Assembly (NCBI RefSeq): GCF_022138605.1
Contig: NZ_JACBFS010000006.1
Span: 62,001 to 126,000 of the forward strand
Direction: 5' to 3'
Origin: Xanthobacter sp. NM-25
GTDB taxonomy: Bacteria; Pseudomonadota; Alphaproteobacteria; Rhizobiales; Xanthobacteraceae
DNA: 64,000 nucleotides
In this document: positions 9,112 through 17,165 of the stretch, piece by piece
How the letters are laid out: each line of letters starts with the position of its first letter
Numbering within the stretch: the stretch's first letter is position 1
Translations under genes and position numbers: made by a program
The notes under the pieces: model-generated
The model's database searches: none
Seen by the model: only the letters and a program-made list of their open reading frames with translations
What the model was told of the DNA's origin: nothing

Positions 9112-10074
9112 ATGCCGCAGCGCGCTGACCACTCGAATTTCGGCGAGAAACGTATATATTATAAGCTTGGGCTGTGCCCAGGCAAAACGACCCAACGATG
9201 CCTGGAGGCTCAATTGCCAGACCTCTCCGAATTTGATCCCCACACTCCTCTCGCGGCGCGAACGCTAGACGAATTGTGGCTGCCTTACGCCGATCGGGAC
9301 GAGCGGCAGATGCGAGATATGGTTTTCGGGCCCAATCAGGCAGCGTACGAGCAAAGCCTGAAACCATGCCGTGTAAACCGCCATATAACTCACACACAGC
9401 TTGAGAATGTTTACGATGCGGTCCTGTTCGCCAATGAGCTAGGGTCAGTTCTAAACGTCGAGATTACAGTGACATGGAGGTATGCAATAATTTTAGACTA
9501 CAATGAGATTGAGATTAATTACAAAAAATTTTCGGATCGTCTCAGAAAATTTCTAGAGTATCATAACTGCCCCGTACATTATTATGCCATCTTTGAAAAT
9601 GGTCCTAGTGAAGGGTATCATACTCATTTTGCAGCACATATCCCTGATCGCATTCGGCCCGAATTTAAAAGCTGGCGGAGGCGAGCTGCGCGGGATTGGG
9701 CAGTTGCACTTGATGTGAGCGCGCGTTTTCTGCATGTGCACATGCATCGCGACGACAATGTCGCAGCGCAGTGGAATCTTTTCAAGTACCTCATGAAGGG
9801 CCTCAATCCGAAGCTGTCCCGTCTCCAGAAACGAGTCATGCCTAAAGCGGATACAGCCAATTATTATTATGGGGTTCAGAAAAGAGAAGCTGGAGCAATC
9901 ATGTTAAACCGGGTTCGGATCGCGCGGGCACTCGGACCTTTAGCCCGATCTAAACTACCATTTTATGATAGACCACATGCGATAGATGGCGTTTCATTTG
10001 CTGATAGGTATTCGGATCTGGTATTTCGTCGGCGTGGGGTGGTAAGGGCGTTACAAGCAATGGTGCTGATTTGA
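9112..10074 (+). CDS. Putative HUH endonuclease / rolling-circle Rep-like protein
   Basis: A 320-residue protein in DNA noticeably more AT-rich than its neighbours. A central segment reads HYYAIFENG...GYHTHFAAHIP, with an H-x-H motif preceded by beta-strands, as in HUH (Rep/relaxase) proteins. About 70 residues later comes FKYLMKG, which supplies a Y-x-x-K catalytic motif. Order and spacing fit single-tyrosine HUH endonucleases such as REP_ORF2/G2P-type proteins. The start is uncertain because the ATG at 9112 has no good ribosome site. A perfect hairpin and short direct repeats lie just downstream. Alternatively it is an unrelated protein with chance motifs. Confidence 0.5.
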   Translation: MPQRADHSNFGEKRIYYKLGLCPGKTTQRCLEAQLPDLSEFDPHTPLAARTLDELWLPYADRDERQMRDMVFGPNQAAYEQSLKPCRVNRHITHTQLENVYDAVLFANELGSVLNVEITVTWRYAIILDYNEIEINYKKFSDRLRKFLEYHNCPVHYYAIFENGPSEGYHTHFAAHIPDRIRPEFKSWRRRAARDWAVALDVSARFLHVHMHRDDNVAAQWNLFKYLMKGLNPKLSRLQKRVMPKADTANYYYGVQKREAGAIMLNRVRIARALGPLARSKLPFYDRPHAIDGVSFADRYSDLVFRRRGVVRALQAMVLI

Positions 10075-10113
10075 TCAGCCTTCATTGCCGCTTGGAAAGC
10101 TGAGCATGACCTG

Positions 10114-10140
10114 ACGGCCCCGGTTCCCGACCGGGGCCGT
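10114..10140. terminator. Perfect 10-bp stem hairpin downstream of the HUH-like gene
   Basis: A 10-bp GC-rich arm (10114-10123) is complementary to 10131-10140 around a 7-base loop. It lies 39 bp after the stop of the HUH-like gene. There is no U-tract, so it may be a factor-dependent terminator or, given the neighbour, a single-strand recognition hairpin. Confidence 0.5.
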
Positions 10141-10275
10141 TCGCGTATTGAAGCGCGGAGACATGGAGGCGCAGGTCACGCGCTATCCGGTGAAGCGGCA
10201 TAAAATCAGGTAGCAGCAATCTATTCGGCTGGCGCCGTGAAGCGCGGTCGGAGCTGAGGTAGCATCCCCACATGA

Positions 10276-10330
10276 ACCTCTGTTATTTTTCATATCTGTT
10301 ATTTCACCTCTTTTATTTCACCTCTCTTTT
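10276..10330. repeat. Four degenerate short direct repeats (iteron-like)
   Basis: Units related to ACCTCTGTTATTT begin at about 10276, 10292, 10306 and 10320, a period of 14-16 bp, in an AT-rich patch 200 bp after the HUH-like gene. They resemble iterons or an operator array; the function is unknown. The rest of 10141-10428 holds nothing recognisable. Confidence 0.45.
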
Positions 10331-10428
10331 GGTGGATTTTCTCAAAAAATGGACGTAAACCGAATTCAAAATGGAGGTACAGAGGCATAAGTTATTTGGC
10401 GCCAATGCCTTAATGAAGGTCGCGGGGC

Positions 10429-10681
10429 TTAAAAGCGATTTTGGGAGGCCCCTATGCGCGCCAGCAGGGCGGCGAGGCCGTGAGCCGGTTCAGCGGCGGG
10501 GTGGCCGTCGCGGACGATGGTGCCCCGGCCGGGATAGAAATTCTATTCGTCGATTTTGAGCTGATAGGCGGTCTTGCGCTCGAAGCAGATGCCGAGGGCG
10601 TTCAGGCGATGGATGGCATGAACCATCCGGGGCGGGTCATCGGGCAGCGGGGCGTCGCTGGGGGAAAATGCTTCTGCTCAT
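10429..10681 (-). pseudogene. Broken paralogue of the neighbouring 101-residue gene
   Basis: A very strong ribosome site (AGGAGGAG) stands nine bases before the ATG at 10681, but that frame ends after 14 codons. One base away, after a TTTTCCCCC tract, a second frame reads coherently: MVHAIHRLNALGICFERKTA..., then an in-frame TAG at 10543-10545, then NFYPGRGTIVRDGH... to a TAA at 10429. The second half resembles the tail of the gene at 10986-11291 (G-G-R-I-V-R-H-G ... RGIDALLALL). A frameshift plus a nonsense codon points to a decayed paralogue, not a recoded gene. Confidence 0.5.
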
Positions 10682-10756
10682 CTTGGTTTTCTCCTCCTGC
10701 TGCCGAGGTGGTGGCAGAGCGCACCAGGGCATGGGTGATCTGGGGCAGATGGTCAG

Positions 10757-10800
10757 GGGAGAGGGAGAGGGAGAGGGAGAGGGAGAGGGAGAGGGAGAGG
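10757..10800. repeat. Hexanucleotide tandem repeat (GGGAGA), seven copies
   Basis: Seven perfect GGGAGA units plus two bases lie between the pseudogene and the next gene. On the minus strand the unit would encode Ser-Pro dipeptides. Because the unit is 6 bp, copy changes keep frame. The remainder of 10682-10985 shows no other feature. Confidence 0.8.
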
Positions 10801-10985
10801 ACGGCAGGGGGATCGTCATCGCAGGGGGGTATTGCGAATATGGTGCGCGAGGCCGCGCGTGAGTAGTGCTGACCTGCGTCTCGTTTGCCGGGGGCGCCCT
10901 CGCGCCGTGCTGCTGGGCAAAATAAAAGCCTCCGCGCCGGGTTGAACGGCAGCGGAGGCTGTGAGAGTCCGATTTGTCGAAGGTC

Positions 10986-11291
10986 TCAGGTGTTCGTGGG
11001 TGGCCCGAAAGGTCCCCACGGTCCCGGATTGAATGTGGGCTCAGGTGGGAGTTCGTCCCGGCTGCGGCCCAGCAGCGCCAGCAAGGCGTCGATGCCCCGT
11101 TCGGGCAGCAGGCCGTAGCCGTGCCGGACGATCCGCCCACCGGTGAGGCAGAACGTCAGATCCTTTATTTTGAACACCTCCATGTCGTCATCCATTGTGA
11201 AGGGGATGTTGAAGATCTCCAACATCTCGATGAAATCTCCAATGGGGTCGTGTCCGCCGATCCAATCAGCGGGGAGGGCTTGGTTCTGCAT
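10986..11291 (-). CDS. Hypothetical 101-residue protein, phage/island type
   Basis: A small acidic protein (MQNQALPADW...) with a predicted alpha/beta core: FKIKDLTFCLTGGRIVRHG, then RGIDALLALLG, then a proline/glycine tail PGPWGPFGPP. I chose the ATG at 11291, because the upstream extension is a shadow of the HTH gene. It follows the AlpA-like regulator in the same direction with a gap of about 77 bp. The related but broken copy lies downstream at 10429-10681. The function is unknown. The association with an AlpA-like gene suggests remnants of a small integrated element. Confidence 0.6.
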   Translation of the reverse strand: MQNQALPADWIGGHDPIGDFIEMLEIFNIPFTMDDDMEVFKIKDLTFCLTGGRIVRHGYGLLPERGIDALLALLGRSRDELPPEPTFNPGPWGPFGPPTNT

Positions 11292-11368
11292 GGTGATGTC
11301 TTTCGGTGTGTGGGAGGCTGCGGCGTCAATTGTCGGGCCGTGTCGTGCTGGCGGCATGGAAGGCGCAC

Positions 11369-11560
11369 TCACCCGGCGCCGCTGGGCAAAGCATCCAGCC
11401 AATTGCGCGCCGCATCCATGGTGATGAGGGTGCGCCGGCCCACCTTCTTGATGCGGAGCTTGCCGCACTCGATTTCCTTGTAGGCCAAGGTGCGGCCGAT
11501 GCCGGCCCACTTGCAGAACTCAAGAATGGAAAGGGCGCCGTGCCCGTCTGCCTGTGCCAT
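11369..11560 (-). CDS. AlpA/excisionase-like helix-turn-helix protein
   Basis: A 63-residue protein with a MerR-type winged HTH: LSILEFCKWAGIGRTLAYKEIECGKLRIKKVGRRTLI, in which the recognition helix is followed by the K-x-G-R-R-x-L-I wing typical of AlpA and excisionase proteins. Such proteins activate or direct excision of small genomic islands. Here it heads a two-gene set with the 101-residue protein. No integrase is adjacent; the nearest tyrosine integrase is 12 kb away, so it may be orphaned. Confidence 0.75.
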   Translation of the reverse strand: MAQADGHGALSILEFCKWAGIGRTLAYKEIECGKLRIKKVGRRTLITMDAARNWLDALPSGAG

Positions 11561-11721
11561 CGCGATCTCCGTTGATGTGGCACTGGCCCATATAGAAGCG
11601 GCTTTTCCGCCGACTCATCGCAGGCCGCGAAAAAATTGGCGCGCCCGGTTCTGACGAAGCAGGCGATTACGCTCCCGCTGGGCTGCACCTGCTTGGGCGT
11701 GCAGCAGGAGCGGAGGCCGGC

Positions 11722-12102
11722 GTGGCGCGAATTCTGCGATCAGCGATAGTTGTTGGTATTTTAGTAGTGCTCTTTGCGGGCGAGGCCACCGCGCAGCAAG
11801 GCGTGACCTACGGCCGCTGGGCCGACAATCCGGCAGGGTGCGGCGACACCCAGCATAGCGGCGTCGTGAATTTCGAGGGGTTCGTCTTCAACAAGCTCGC
11901 CTGCCGCACGAAGACGACACGGACCTTCTATGGCGGCGAGGAGCGGGTGATGACCTGCGACATGGGCGAGACCAAAGGCAGCGAGGGGCTTCTCACCTTC
12001 GTCCGCACGTCCGACGCCACCCTGGAACTGGAAATGCACATCTTTGCCCCGGCGGCGCCGATCAATGGTCGGATCGCACTTTTCGCGTGTCCGACCCGCT
12101 GA
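11722..12102 (+). CDS. Small secreted hypothetical protein
   Basis: A 126-residue protein starting at a GTG with GGAG/GGAGG upstream. The N-terminus is a standard Sec signal peptide (SAIVVGILVVLFAGEATAQQ, cleavage after ATA-Q likely). The mature part of about 100 residues contains four cysteines (NPAGCGD, KLACRTK, VMTCDMG, LFACPTR), suggesting disulphide bonds in the periplasm. I do not recognise the family. It resembles in style the secreted proteins at 16093 and 16761 but is not obviously homologous. Confidence 0.65.
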   Translation: MARILRSAIVVGILVVLFAGEATAQQGVTYGRWADNPAGCGDTQHSGVVNFEGFVFNKLACRTKTTRTFYGGEERVMTCDMGETKGSEGLLTFVRTSDATLELEMHIFAPAAPINGRIALFACPTR

Positions 12103-12241
12103 GGCCGTGGGCCGGCGTCATTTTTTCGCGGGAGCGGCCCTGCCATCCCGCTCTGGCTGCGGATCAGAAAGCGATGCCCGAAAATGACGTGGCATGGGGC
12201 CATCATTCCCAGATCGGCTTCCTGTCAGAGGAGGAACATTC

Positions 12242-12352
12242 ATGAGCATGATCGCTGTTGTCTTGATGCTTGCTGCGGCTCTTGTCCTCGGCTTGTTCCT
12301 GGCTGGTGCAGCCATGGGAGGGGCGCTGGAGGCCGGAGATCGCCACCGCTGA
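12242..12352 (+). CDS. 36-residue single-span membrane peptide
   Basis: A short gene with an exceptionally strong ribosome site (GAGGAGGAA, five bases from the ATG). The peptide is almost entirely one hydrophobic helix (MSMIAVVLMLAAALVLGLFL...) with a charged tail EAGDRHR. This fits a small membrane protein. There is no toxin-specific motif, and no antisense RNA can be judged. A longer frame over the same bases (12184-12489) lacks such a start signal. Confidence 0.5.
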   Translation: MSMIAVVLMLAAALVLGLFLAGAAMGGALEAGDRHR

Positions 12353-12690
12353 GAGAGCCGGGCTCTTTCAACGGTGAGAGGGGTAAAAATTATTCGGCTT
12401 ATTTCGCAGCATTACTGGCGAATTGCATGCACGAACGCCGCTATCAAATACCACTGCAACCGCGCCATTGGGGGCGCCAGGCGCTTTGATCCCGACCAAC
12501 TGCCCAATCACACTTTTTGCGTGCGCAGGCGCCGGTAATCATCCTGCTACGCCCAAGATTGACGTAGGTGTGTGGTAACCGTTCCGACCCACGCGATAAC
12601 AGGGGGCGGAACATGCGCGCGACAGGACGATGGCGGGGTGGGCGGACGGACGCGGTGGCGGTTGCCGCTGCCCAGCTCTGAGGCCCGCTC
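12353..12690. other. Intergenic region upstream of the metallonuclease gene
   Basis: No gene is seen. A TTGACG box near 12559 could be part of the promoter of the beta-CASP gene, but no matching -10 box is convincing. Confidence 0.35.
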
Positions 12691-13935
12691 ATGCGTGTAC
12701 GCATTCATCGCGGGACGAAGGAGATCGGCGGGACGGCGGTGGAGCTGGAGGCCGAGGGGCAGCGCCTGCTGCTCGATTGCGGCTTGCCGCTCGATGCCGA
12801 GCCCGATGTTCCTGTCGTGCTGCCGGAGGTGGCGGGCCTCGCGGCCCCTGATCCCTCCCTGCTCGGGGTCGTGCTCTCCCACGGCCACCGCGACCATTGG
12901 GGGCTGCTCGGCCACGCGGCCGGGGCCCCTCAGGTCTATATGGGGGCGGGAACCGAGCGCATCCTCGCCGCTTCGTCCTTCTTCATCAAGGACGTGCCGG
13001 CGCTGAAGGCGGCAGCGCATCTGGAGGATGGCCGGCCGCTCGCGCTCGGGCCCTTCACCGTCACGCCCCATCTGGTGGACCATTCCGCCTTCGACGCCTA
13101 TGCCCTGACGGTAGAGGCCGGCGGGCGGCGGCTGTTCTATTCCGGGGACATCCGCAGCCACGGCCGCAAGGGCGCCCTGTTCGACCGGCTGGTGAATCGC
13201 CCGCCCAAGGACATCCACGTGATGCTCATGGAGGGCTCCAGCCTCGGCCGGCTCGATGAAGAGGCGCGCTTTCCCACCGAAGCGGAGATCGAGACGGAGC
13301 TGACCGGGGTCATCGCCCGCACGCCCGGCATGGTGCTGGTGGCAGCCTCGGCGCAGAACATCGACCGGGTGGTGACGATCTTCCGTGCCGCCAAGCGCAA
13401 CGGGCGCACCCTGATGGTGGACCTCTATGCGGCCGAGATGCTGCACGCCACGGGGAAGGACACCATCCCGCAAACCTCCTGGCCGGCGGTGGCGCTGTTC
13501 ACGCCCTGGCATCAGCGGGTGAAGGTGAAGAAGGCCGAGCGCTTCGACCTGATCGAGCGCCACAAGGCCGGCCGGGTGTTCCCGGAGGACCTCGCCGCGC
13601 ACCCTGAACGATACGTCGTGCTGTTCCGGGGCAGCCTGCTCGATGACCTCGTGAAGGCCGAGTGCCTGGCGGGCGCCCACGCCGTCTGGTCGCAATGGGC
13701 GGGCTATCTGAAAGATGAGAAGACGGCCGCCCTCCTCGCGGCGCTGAAGGCGCAGGGCATCGGCTTCGAGGTCATCCACACCTCGGGCCATGCGGCCATC
13801 CCCGATCTGAAGCGGCTTGCCGGCGCCATCGCGCCGCAGGCCCTGGTGCCGATCCACACCTTCGAGGCGGATCGGTTCCCATCCTTGTTCGAGAATGTCG
13901 TCGTGCGGCGCGACGGCGAATGGTGGGAGGTGTGA
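12691..13935 (+). CDS. Beta-CASP metallo-beta-lactamase-fold ribonuclease (RNase J-like)
   Basis: A 414-residue protein. The lactamase core has the metal motif SHGHRDH (residues 63-69), a later histidine in VDHSAFDA and an aspartate in YSGDIRSH. The C-terminal half has the beta-CASP signature, with HTSGHA at 363-368 (motif C) and PIHTFEAD. This is the architecture of RNase J and related RNA-processing nucleases, though at 414 residues it lacks the RNase J C-terminal domain. The start ATG follows a CCGCTC leader without a strong ribosome site. The next gene begins at the base after its stop, so the two are coupled. A defence or RNA-turnover role for the pair is inferred. Confidence 0.85.
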   Translation: MRVRIHRGTKEIGGTAVELEAEGQRLLLDCGLPLDAEPDVPVVLPEVAGLAAPDPSLLGVVLSHGHRDHWGLLGHAAGAPQVYMGAGTERILAASSFFIKDVPALKAAAHLEDGRPLALGPFTVTPHLVDHSAFDAYALTVEAGGRRLFYSGDIRSHGRKGALFDRLVNRPPKDIHVMLMEGSSLGRLDEEARFPTEAEIETELTGVIARTPGMVLVAASAQNIDRVVTIFRAAKRNGRTLMVDLYAAEMLHATGKDTIPQTSWPAVALFTPWHQRVKVKKAERFDLIERHKAGRVFPEDLAAHPERYVVLFRGSLLDDLVKAECLAGAHAVWSQWAGYLKDEKTAALLAALKAQGIGFEVIHTSGHAAIPDLKRLAGAIAPQALVPIHTFEADRFPSLFENVVVRRDGEWWEV

Positions 13936-14829
13936 ATGGCTGAGTTCAAGCGGGGTATCCGCAAGAAGGGCATGATCGAGGCGTTGGCTGATCTGGCGAC
14001 CCGGCCCGGCTGGTGGCGGGACGTGCTCCAGGACAAGAGCCTCGTCATCGGCGTGCGGGACGACTATCTCAACATCTATTGGCGCGGGCAGTCCATCTTC
14101 AAGGTGGAGATGAAGCATGACCGCATCATCGCCACCACCCATCCGAAGTATCTGCTCGATCCCGACCTTTCCGGTCAGGTGGCGCTCGACACCGAGACCG
14201 GCGCCTTCGCGCTGGACGGCCTCGACGCCCTGACCCGCATTTATGTGCCCGGCGAGACGCTGCCCAAGCTGAAGCGGGCTGCCGGTCTGTTCGCGGGGGA
14301 CGAAAAGGCGGGCGTTCAGGCCATCGTCAATGCCAATCCCAACGTGGTGGATGTGGAAGTCGCCTTCCCCGCCGAGCCGGGCAGCCGCAGCGCACCCCGC
14401 ATCGACATCGCCACCTTCGACGAGACCGATGCGGGCGTGAAGCTGGTGTTCTGGGAGGCGAAGGTGCTGGGCAATCCGGAACTGCGTACATCCGGGGAAA
14501 AGAACGTCGTCAAGCAGATCGAGACCTACCGGGCACGCCTTGCGCAAGACCCAGGTCAGGTGATCGAGACCTATCAGACCATCGCCGCCAACCTCGTCGC
14601 TATTGCCGGAATGAGCGGCGGCGCACGTACGGTCGCGGATGCGGTGCGCAAGGTGGCGGAGGGCATGCCGCTCGCCCTCTCGTCGCCTCCTGATGTGCGG
14701 CTGATCGTTTACGGCTTCGACAAGGACCAGCGCGACGGCGCCTGGAAGAAGCTGCTGGCGGACAATGCCGAACAGCTCAAGGACATCGAGATCCTCGCCC
14801 GCGGGAATCCCGGCGACATCCGGCTGTAA
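13936..14829 (+). CDS. Putative PD-(D/E)XK protein paired with the beta-CASP nuclease
   Basis: A 297-residue protein of no named family that I recognise. It contains Asp157 (RIDIATFDE) and, on the next strand, Glu174-Ala-Lys176 (VFWEAKVLG), then a helix with KQIETYR. This is the D-x(n)-E-x-K plus Q-x-x-x-Y arrangement of many PD-(D/E)XK nucleases (Cas4-, RecB- and restriction-type). It begins immediately after the beta-CASP stop, so the two products are made together. It ends 6 bp before the convergent exonuclease gene. Nuclease activity is a prediction. Confidence 0.6.
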   Translation: MAEFKRGIRKKGMIEALADLATRPGWWRDVLQDKSLVIGVRDDYLNIYWRGQSIFKVEMKHDRIIATTHPKYLLDPDLSGQVALDTETGAFALDGLDALTRIYVPGETLPKLKRAAGLFAGDEKAGVQAIVNANPNVVDVEVAFPAEPGSRSAPRIDIATFDETDAGVKLVFWEAKVLGNPELRTSGEKNVVKQIETYRARLAQDPGQVIETYQTIAANLVAIAGMSGGARTVADAVRKVAEGMPLALSSPPDVRLIVYGFDKDQRDGAWKKLLADNAEQLKDIEILARGNPGDIRL

Positions 14830-14835
14830 AGGTCA

Positions 14836-15366
14836 TCAGGCGGTAGCTGCGGCGATCCCCGCTTTCAGCGCCCGCATGAGTTGCTCTGCGTCCGCCCCGG
14901 CCCGGTGCCGGGGCGGTTCTGCTTCCAGCGCGGCCATGGCACTCTCACGGTGCGCATCGGGCAGGCTGAGCAGGAGGGCTGACCAATTGCCGAGGGAGAA
15001 GCTCGGCTTCAGGCTGCTGGCGGTGAACAGGGTGCGCAGCCAATAGGCATCATAGGGGCCGCCGTCGCACCAGACGAGGCCACTGCCCAGCTTCTCATTG
15101 AGCAGAGCCGCGACATCCTGCGCGGCCATGCCGGCCGAAAGCTCGCTCATGGCGATGCCGTGGACCCGGCGTGACGCCAAGCTCCAATGGCCGAAGCACC
15201 GCCAATCGTCGGTGGGCCGGATCAGGGTGGACCAGACCGTGATGGGAGCGTCCTTCCGAGGCCACACCGCGACGCCCACCTCGATGGGATAGCTACGCTC
15301 CTCCAGGGAACTCGCCTCGAAGTCGATGATGCGCACGGGCCAGGAGAGGGTCATATCGTTCGCCAT
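14836..15366 (-). CDS. DEDD-type 3'-5' exonuclease-like protein
   Basis: A protein of about 176 residues. Near its N-terminus it has VRIIDFEASSL, the exonuclease I motif (D-x-E) of the RNase H-like DEDD family. Downstream are WCDGGPYDAYWL (the exo II Asp region) and HRAGADAEQLMRA (an H-x(4)-D-type exo III motif). The ATG at 15366 was chosen (15354 is a close alternative) because the longer frame adds unrelated low-complexity residues. It is convergent with the beta-CASP pair. The substrate, DNA or RNA, is unknown. Confidence 0.65.
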   Translation of the reverse strand: MANDMTLSWPVRIIDFEASSLEERSYPIEVGVAVWPRKDAPITVWSTLIRPTDDWRCFGHWSLASRRVHGIAMSELSAGMAAQDVAALLNEKLGSGLVWCDGGPYDAYWLRTLFTASSLKPSFSLGNWSALLLSLPDAHRESAMAALEAEPPRHRAGADAEQLMRALKAGIAAATA

Positions 15367-15512
15367 CCTTATCGATCTCGTGGTTCTTGACGGCATATCT
15401 GCGGGCCTGAGCTGGCGCTCGTGGCGCATGCGCACGGACCTCTCTTCGCAGAAGTCCCTGAGAAAGCTTGTCTCTTTCCAATGTGTTATGGAGGCCAAAA
15501 CCGGCCGGAAAC

Positions 15513-15959
15513 TCAAGATGCGCCGGAGCTGGCGGGCTGGCCCGAGACCTTGAATTTCGCGCCGCTGTAATGGGCATCGAAGGCGAAGCGGGTTCGCTCG
15601 GGGGGCAGGCGGAAAGCTTCGAGGATCGCTGTGCGGAAGCTGTCGCCGGACAGGTGCCGGTCGATATAGGCGGTGAAGACTTCATCGCGGACATGATAGA
15701 CAACGCGCCCGCGCGGCCAGTCTTCATATTCGCCCATGAGCTTCAGCTTTTTCCGCAGGCTCGGCCAGAAATCGTAATGGGCCATCGCCTCGGTTTTGAA
15801 GTCGCCATAGTCCTCCGCCTCCGGCCACGGTGTGCGGCAGGTGAAAAGCTCGGGGCGGCCCGCCTGCATCACGAACCAGAAGATGCCAACGCAGGGAACC
15901 GCATCGGCGGAGTCGGAAGGGGCAGAGCCGATGCCAGTCTGTTGCTTCGAGGTCATCAT
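15513..15959 (-). CDS. Hypothetical protein
   Basis: A protein of about 148 residues, soluble and rich in aromatics, with the segment WPRGRVVYHVRDEVFTAYIDRHL. Its length and content resemble small uncharacterised proteins often found as single genes in alphaproteobacterial islands. The start is at one of two adjacent ATGs (15959/15956) preceded by GGGAG. No domain is recognised. Confidence 0.6.
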   Translation of the reverse strand: MMTSKQQTGIGSAPSDSADAVPCVGIFWFVMQAGRPELFTCRTPWPEAEDYGDFKTEAMAHYDFWPSLRKKLKLMGEYEDWPRGRVVYHVRDEVFTAYIDRHLSGDSFRTAILEAFRLPPERTRFAFDAHYSGAKFKVSGQPASSGAS

Positions 15960-16092
15960 GAAGGGCTCCCGCGCGGTCGCGAGTAAGGGTGGAATGCGGC
16001 GCACAGGGCACCGTGAGGCGCGGGGCTATTTCTTGATGTCGACGCGGGTGGCCACAGCAGAGGGGGCAGCATGACGGGGAACCCGCGACGCT

Positions 16093-16536
16093 TCACTTCG
16101 CCGCCGTCCCGGGGCTGCCCGCCGGGCAGAAATGATAGGTCGTGGGATCACCGGCCCCGGATGCTGCCTTGTCGTTATCCCGCGTCCTCACGATCAACAT
16201 ATCGGGAGGCTGCGGCGTGAGCTCATAGATGCGCGGTGAGAACTCGCCTTCGCTCTCGCACTCCATCTTCAGGATATAGGAGGCGGAAAGGGGCTGCACC
16301 GACCGGATCTTGCAGTGATTTTCGTATTGGTGCAGTTCCGTTTTGTCGATGTAGAGGTGATCCATCCCGTCGGGATCGCCGCAGCCCCCATATTCACCAA
16401 AGGAATAAAGACCGGGCCGGATTTGCGCCAGCGGCCCCTTCTGCGCAAAAGCCGGGCTGATGAAGCTGATGGCCAGCACAGCCAGGGCCGGAAGAGCGAA
16501 GGCCATGGGTCGTGCGATCGTCGGATGCGCTGCCAT
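16093..16536 (-). CDS. Secreted hypothetical protein
   Basis: A 147-residue protein with a Sec signal peptide (PMAFALPALAVLAISFISPAFAQ, cleavage after AFA). The mature part contains four cysteines (GGCGD, NHCKI, MECES, HFCPA), two of which probably pair in the periplasm. The start ATG has AGAGG seven bases upstream. Its mature length and cysteine spacing resemble the 11722 protein, possibly a distant relative. The function is unknown. Confidence 0.65.
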   Translation of the reverse strand: MAAHPTIARPMAFALPALAVLAISFISPAFAQKGPLAQIRPGLYSFGEYGGCGDPDGMDHLYIDKTELHQYENHCKIRSVQPLSASYILKMECESEGEFSPRIYELTPQPPDMLIVRTRDNDKAASGAGDPTTYHFCPAGSPGTAAK

Positions 16537-16760
16537 TCTGGGACCTCTGTGATGTCGCGGAACGCGTCGGTACCATTGCGAAGAGCAAAGGGGCGGCTCT
16601 GCATTTACGATGCTTGCTCAGCGTGAGGAGCAACGGCTTCGGCAGAAGACTTTCTGACTTCGGCGCTGCCCGGCGAGGTGACGACGCGAGCGGGATGCTC
16701 CTCACACAGCGCAGAAAATGAAGTTCCGGGCGCCGCCGCCGATCGCGGCGATGCCATGCA

Positions 16761-17114
16761 CTACCGGGACTTCACGGTGGTGCAGAATTCTTTATTGAAT
16801 GCCGAGTAAGTGGGGATTTTCTTGGTGTCGCAAACCTTAAAGCAGATTCCATCAAAGTCCTGACGATTGCGAACCGTGAAGATGTTATCCAGCGCGCTCA
16901 ATCCCCGCTGCGTCGACATGGACATATCGCTGGTGTCGGTGCAGTCGGTGAGGTTCTTGCACGCGTCCAGAACCTGCCGATGCAGCCACCTGCACTCTTT
17001 GTCGGTCCATCTTTCCACGTCCGGGACGACGATCTGCGCCGACACGCTTGCTGGGAGCAACAAGGAGAACAGTGCAAGTGCGCTCAGGGAGAGACGCTTC
17101 GGAAAAGTCGACAT
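16761..17114 (-). CDS. Small secreted cysteine-rich hypothetical protein
   Basis: A 117-residue protein with a signal peptide (LSLSALALFSLLLPASVSAQ). Its mature region has six cysteines (ECRW, DACKN, DCTD, GICFK, VCDT, FCTT), suggesting a compact disulphide-bonded periplasmic or secreted protein. GAGG lies near the ATG at 17114. No family is recognised. It lies between another secreted protein and a WYL regulator. Confidence 0.6.
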   Translation of the reverse strand: MSTFPKRLSLSALALFSLLLPASVSAQIVVPDVERWTDKECRWLHRQVLDACKNLTDCTDTSDMSMSTQRGLSALDNIFTVRNRQDFDGICFKVCDTKKIPTYSAFNKEFCTTVKSR

Positions 17115-17165
17115 TGTGACCTCGTCCTGTTCGATGGCGTTACGCCCTCAGGGCGCACCCTGTAT

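Noticed and set aside
10543..10545. In-frame TAG as a possible recoded amber codon
   Set aside because: The gene also needs a frameshift and no recoding machinery is suggested; simple decay explains both.
12184..12489. 101-residue plus-strand frame
   Set aside because: It overlaps the better-supported 36-residue gene in another frame and has arginine/cysteine-rich non-coding character.
12547..14547. 666-residue minus-strand frame opposite the beta-CASP pair
   Set aside because: Antisense shadow caused by high GC in third positions. It has no motif, and the plus strand shows full metallo-hydrolase motifs.
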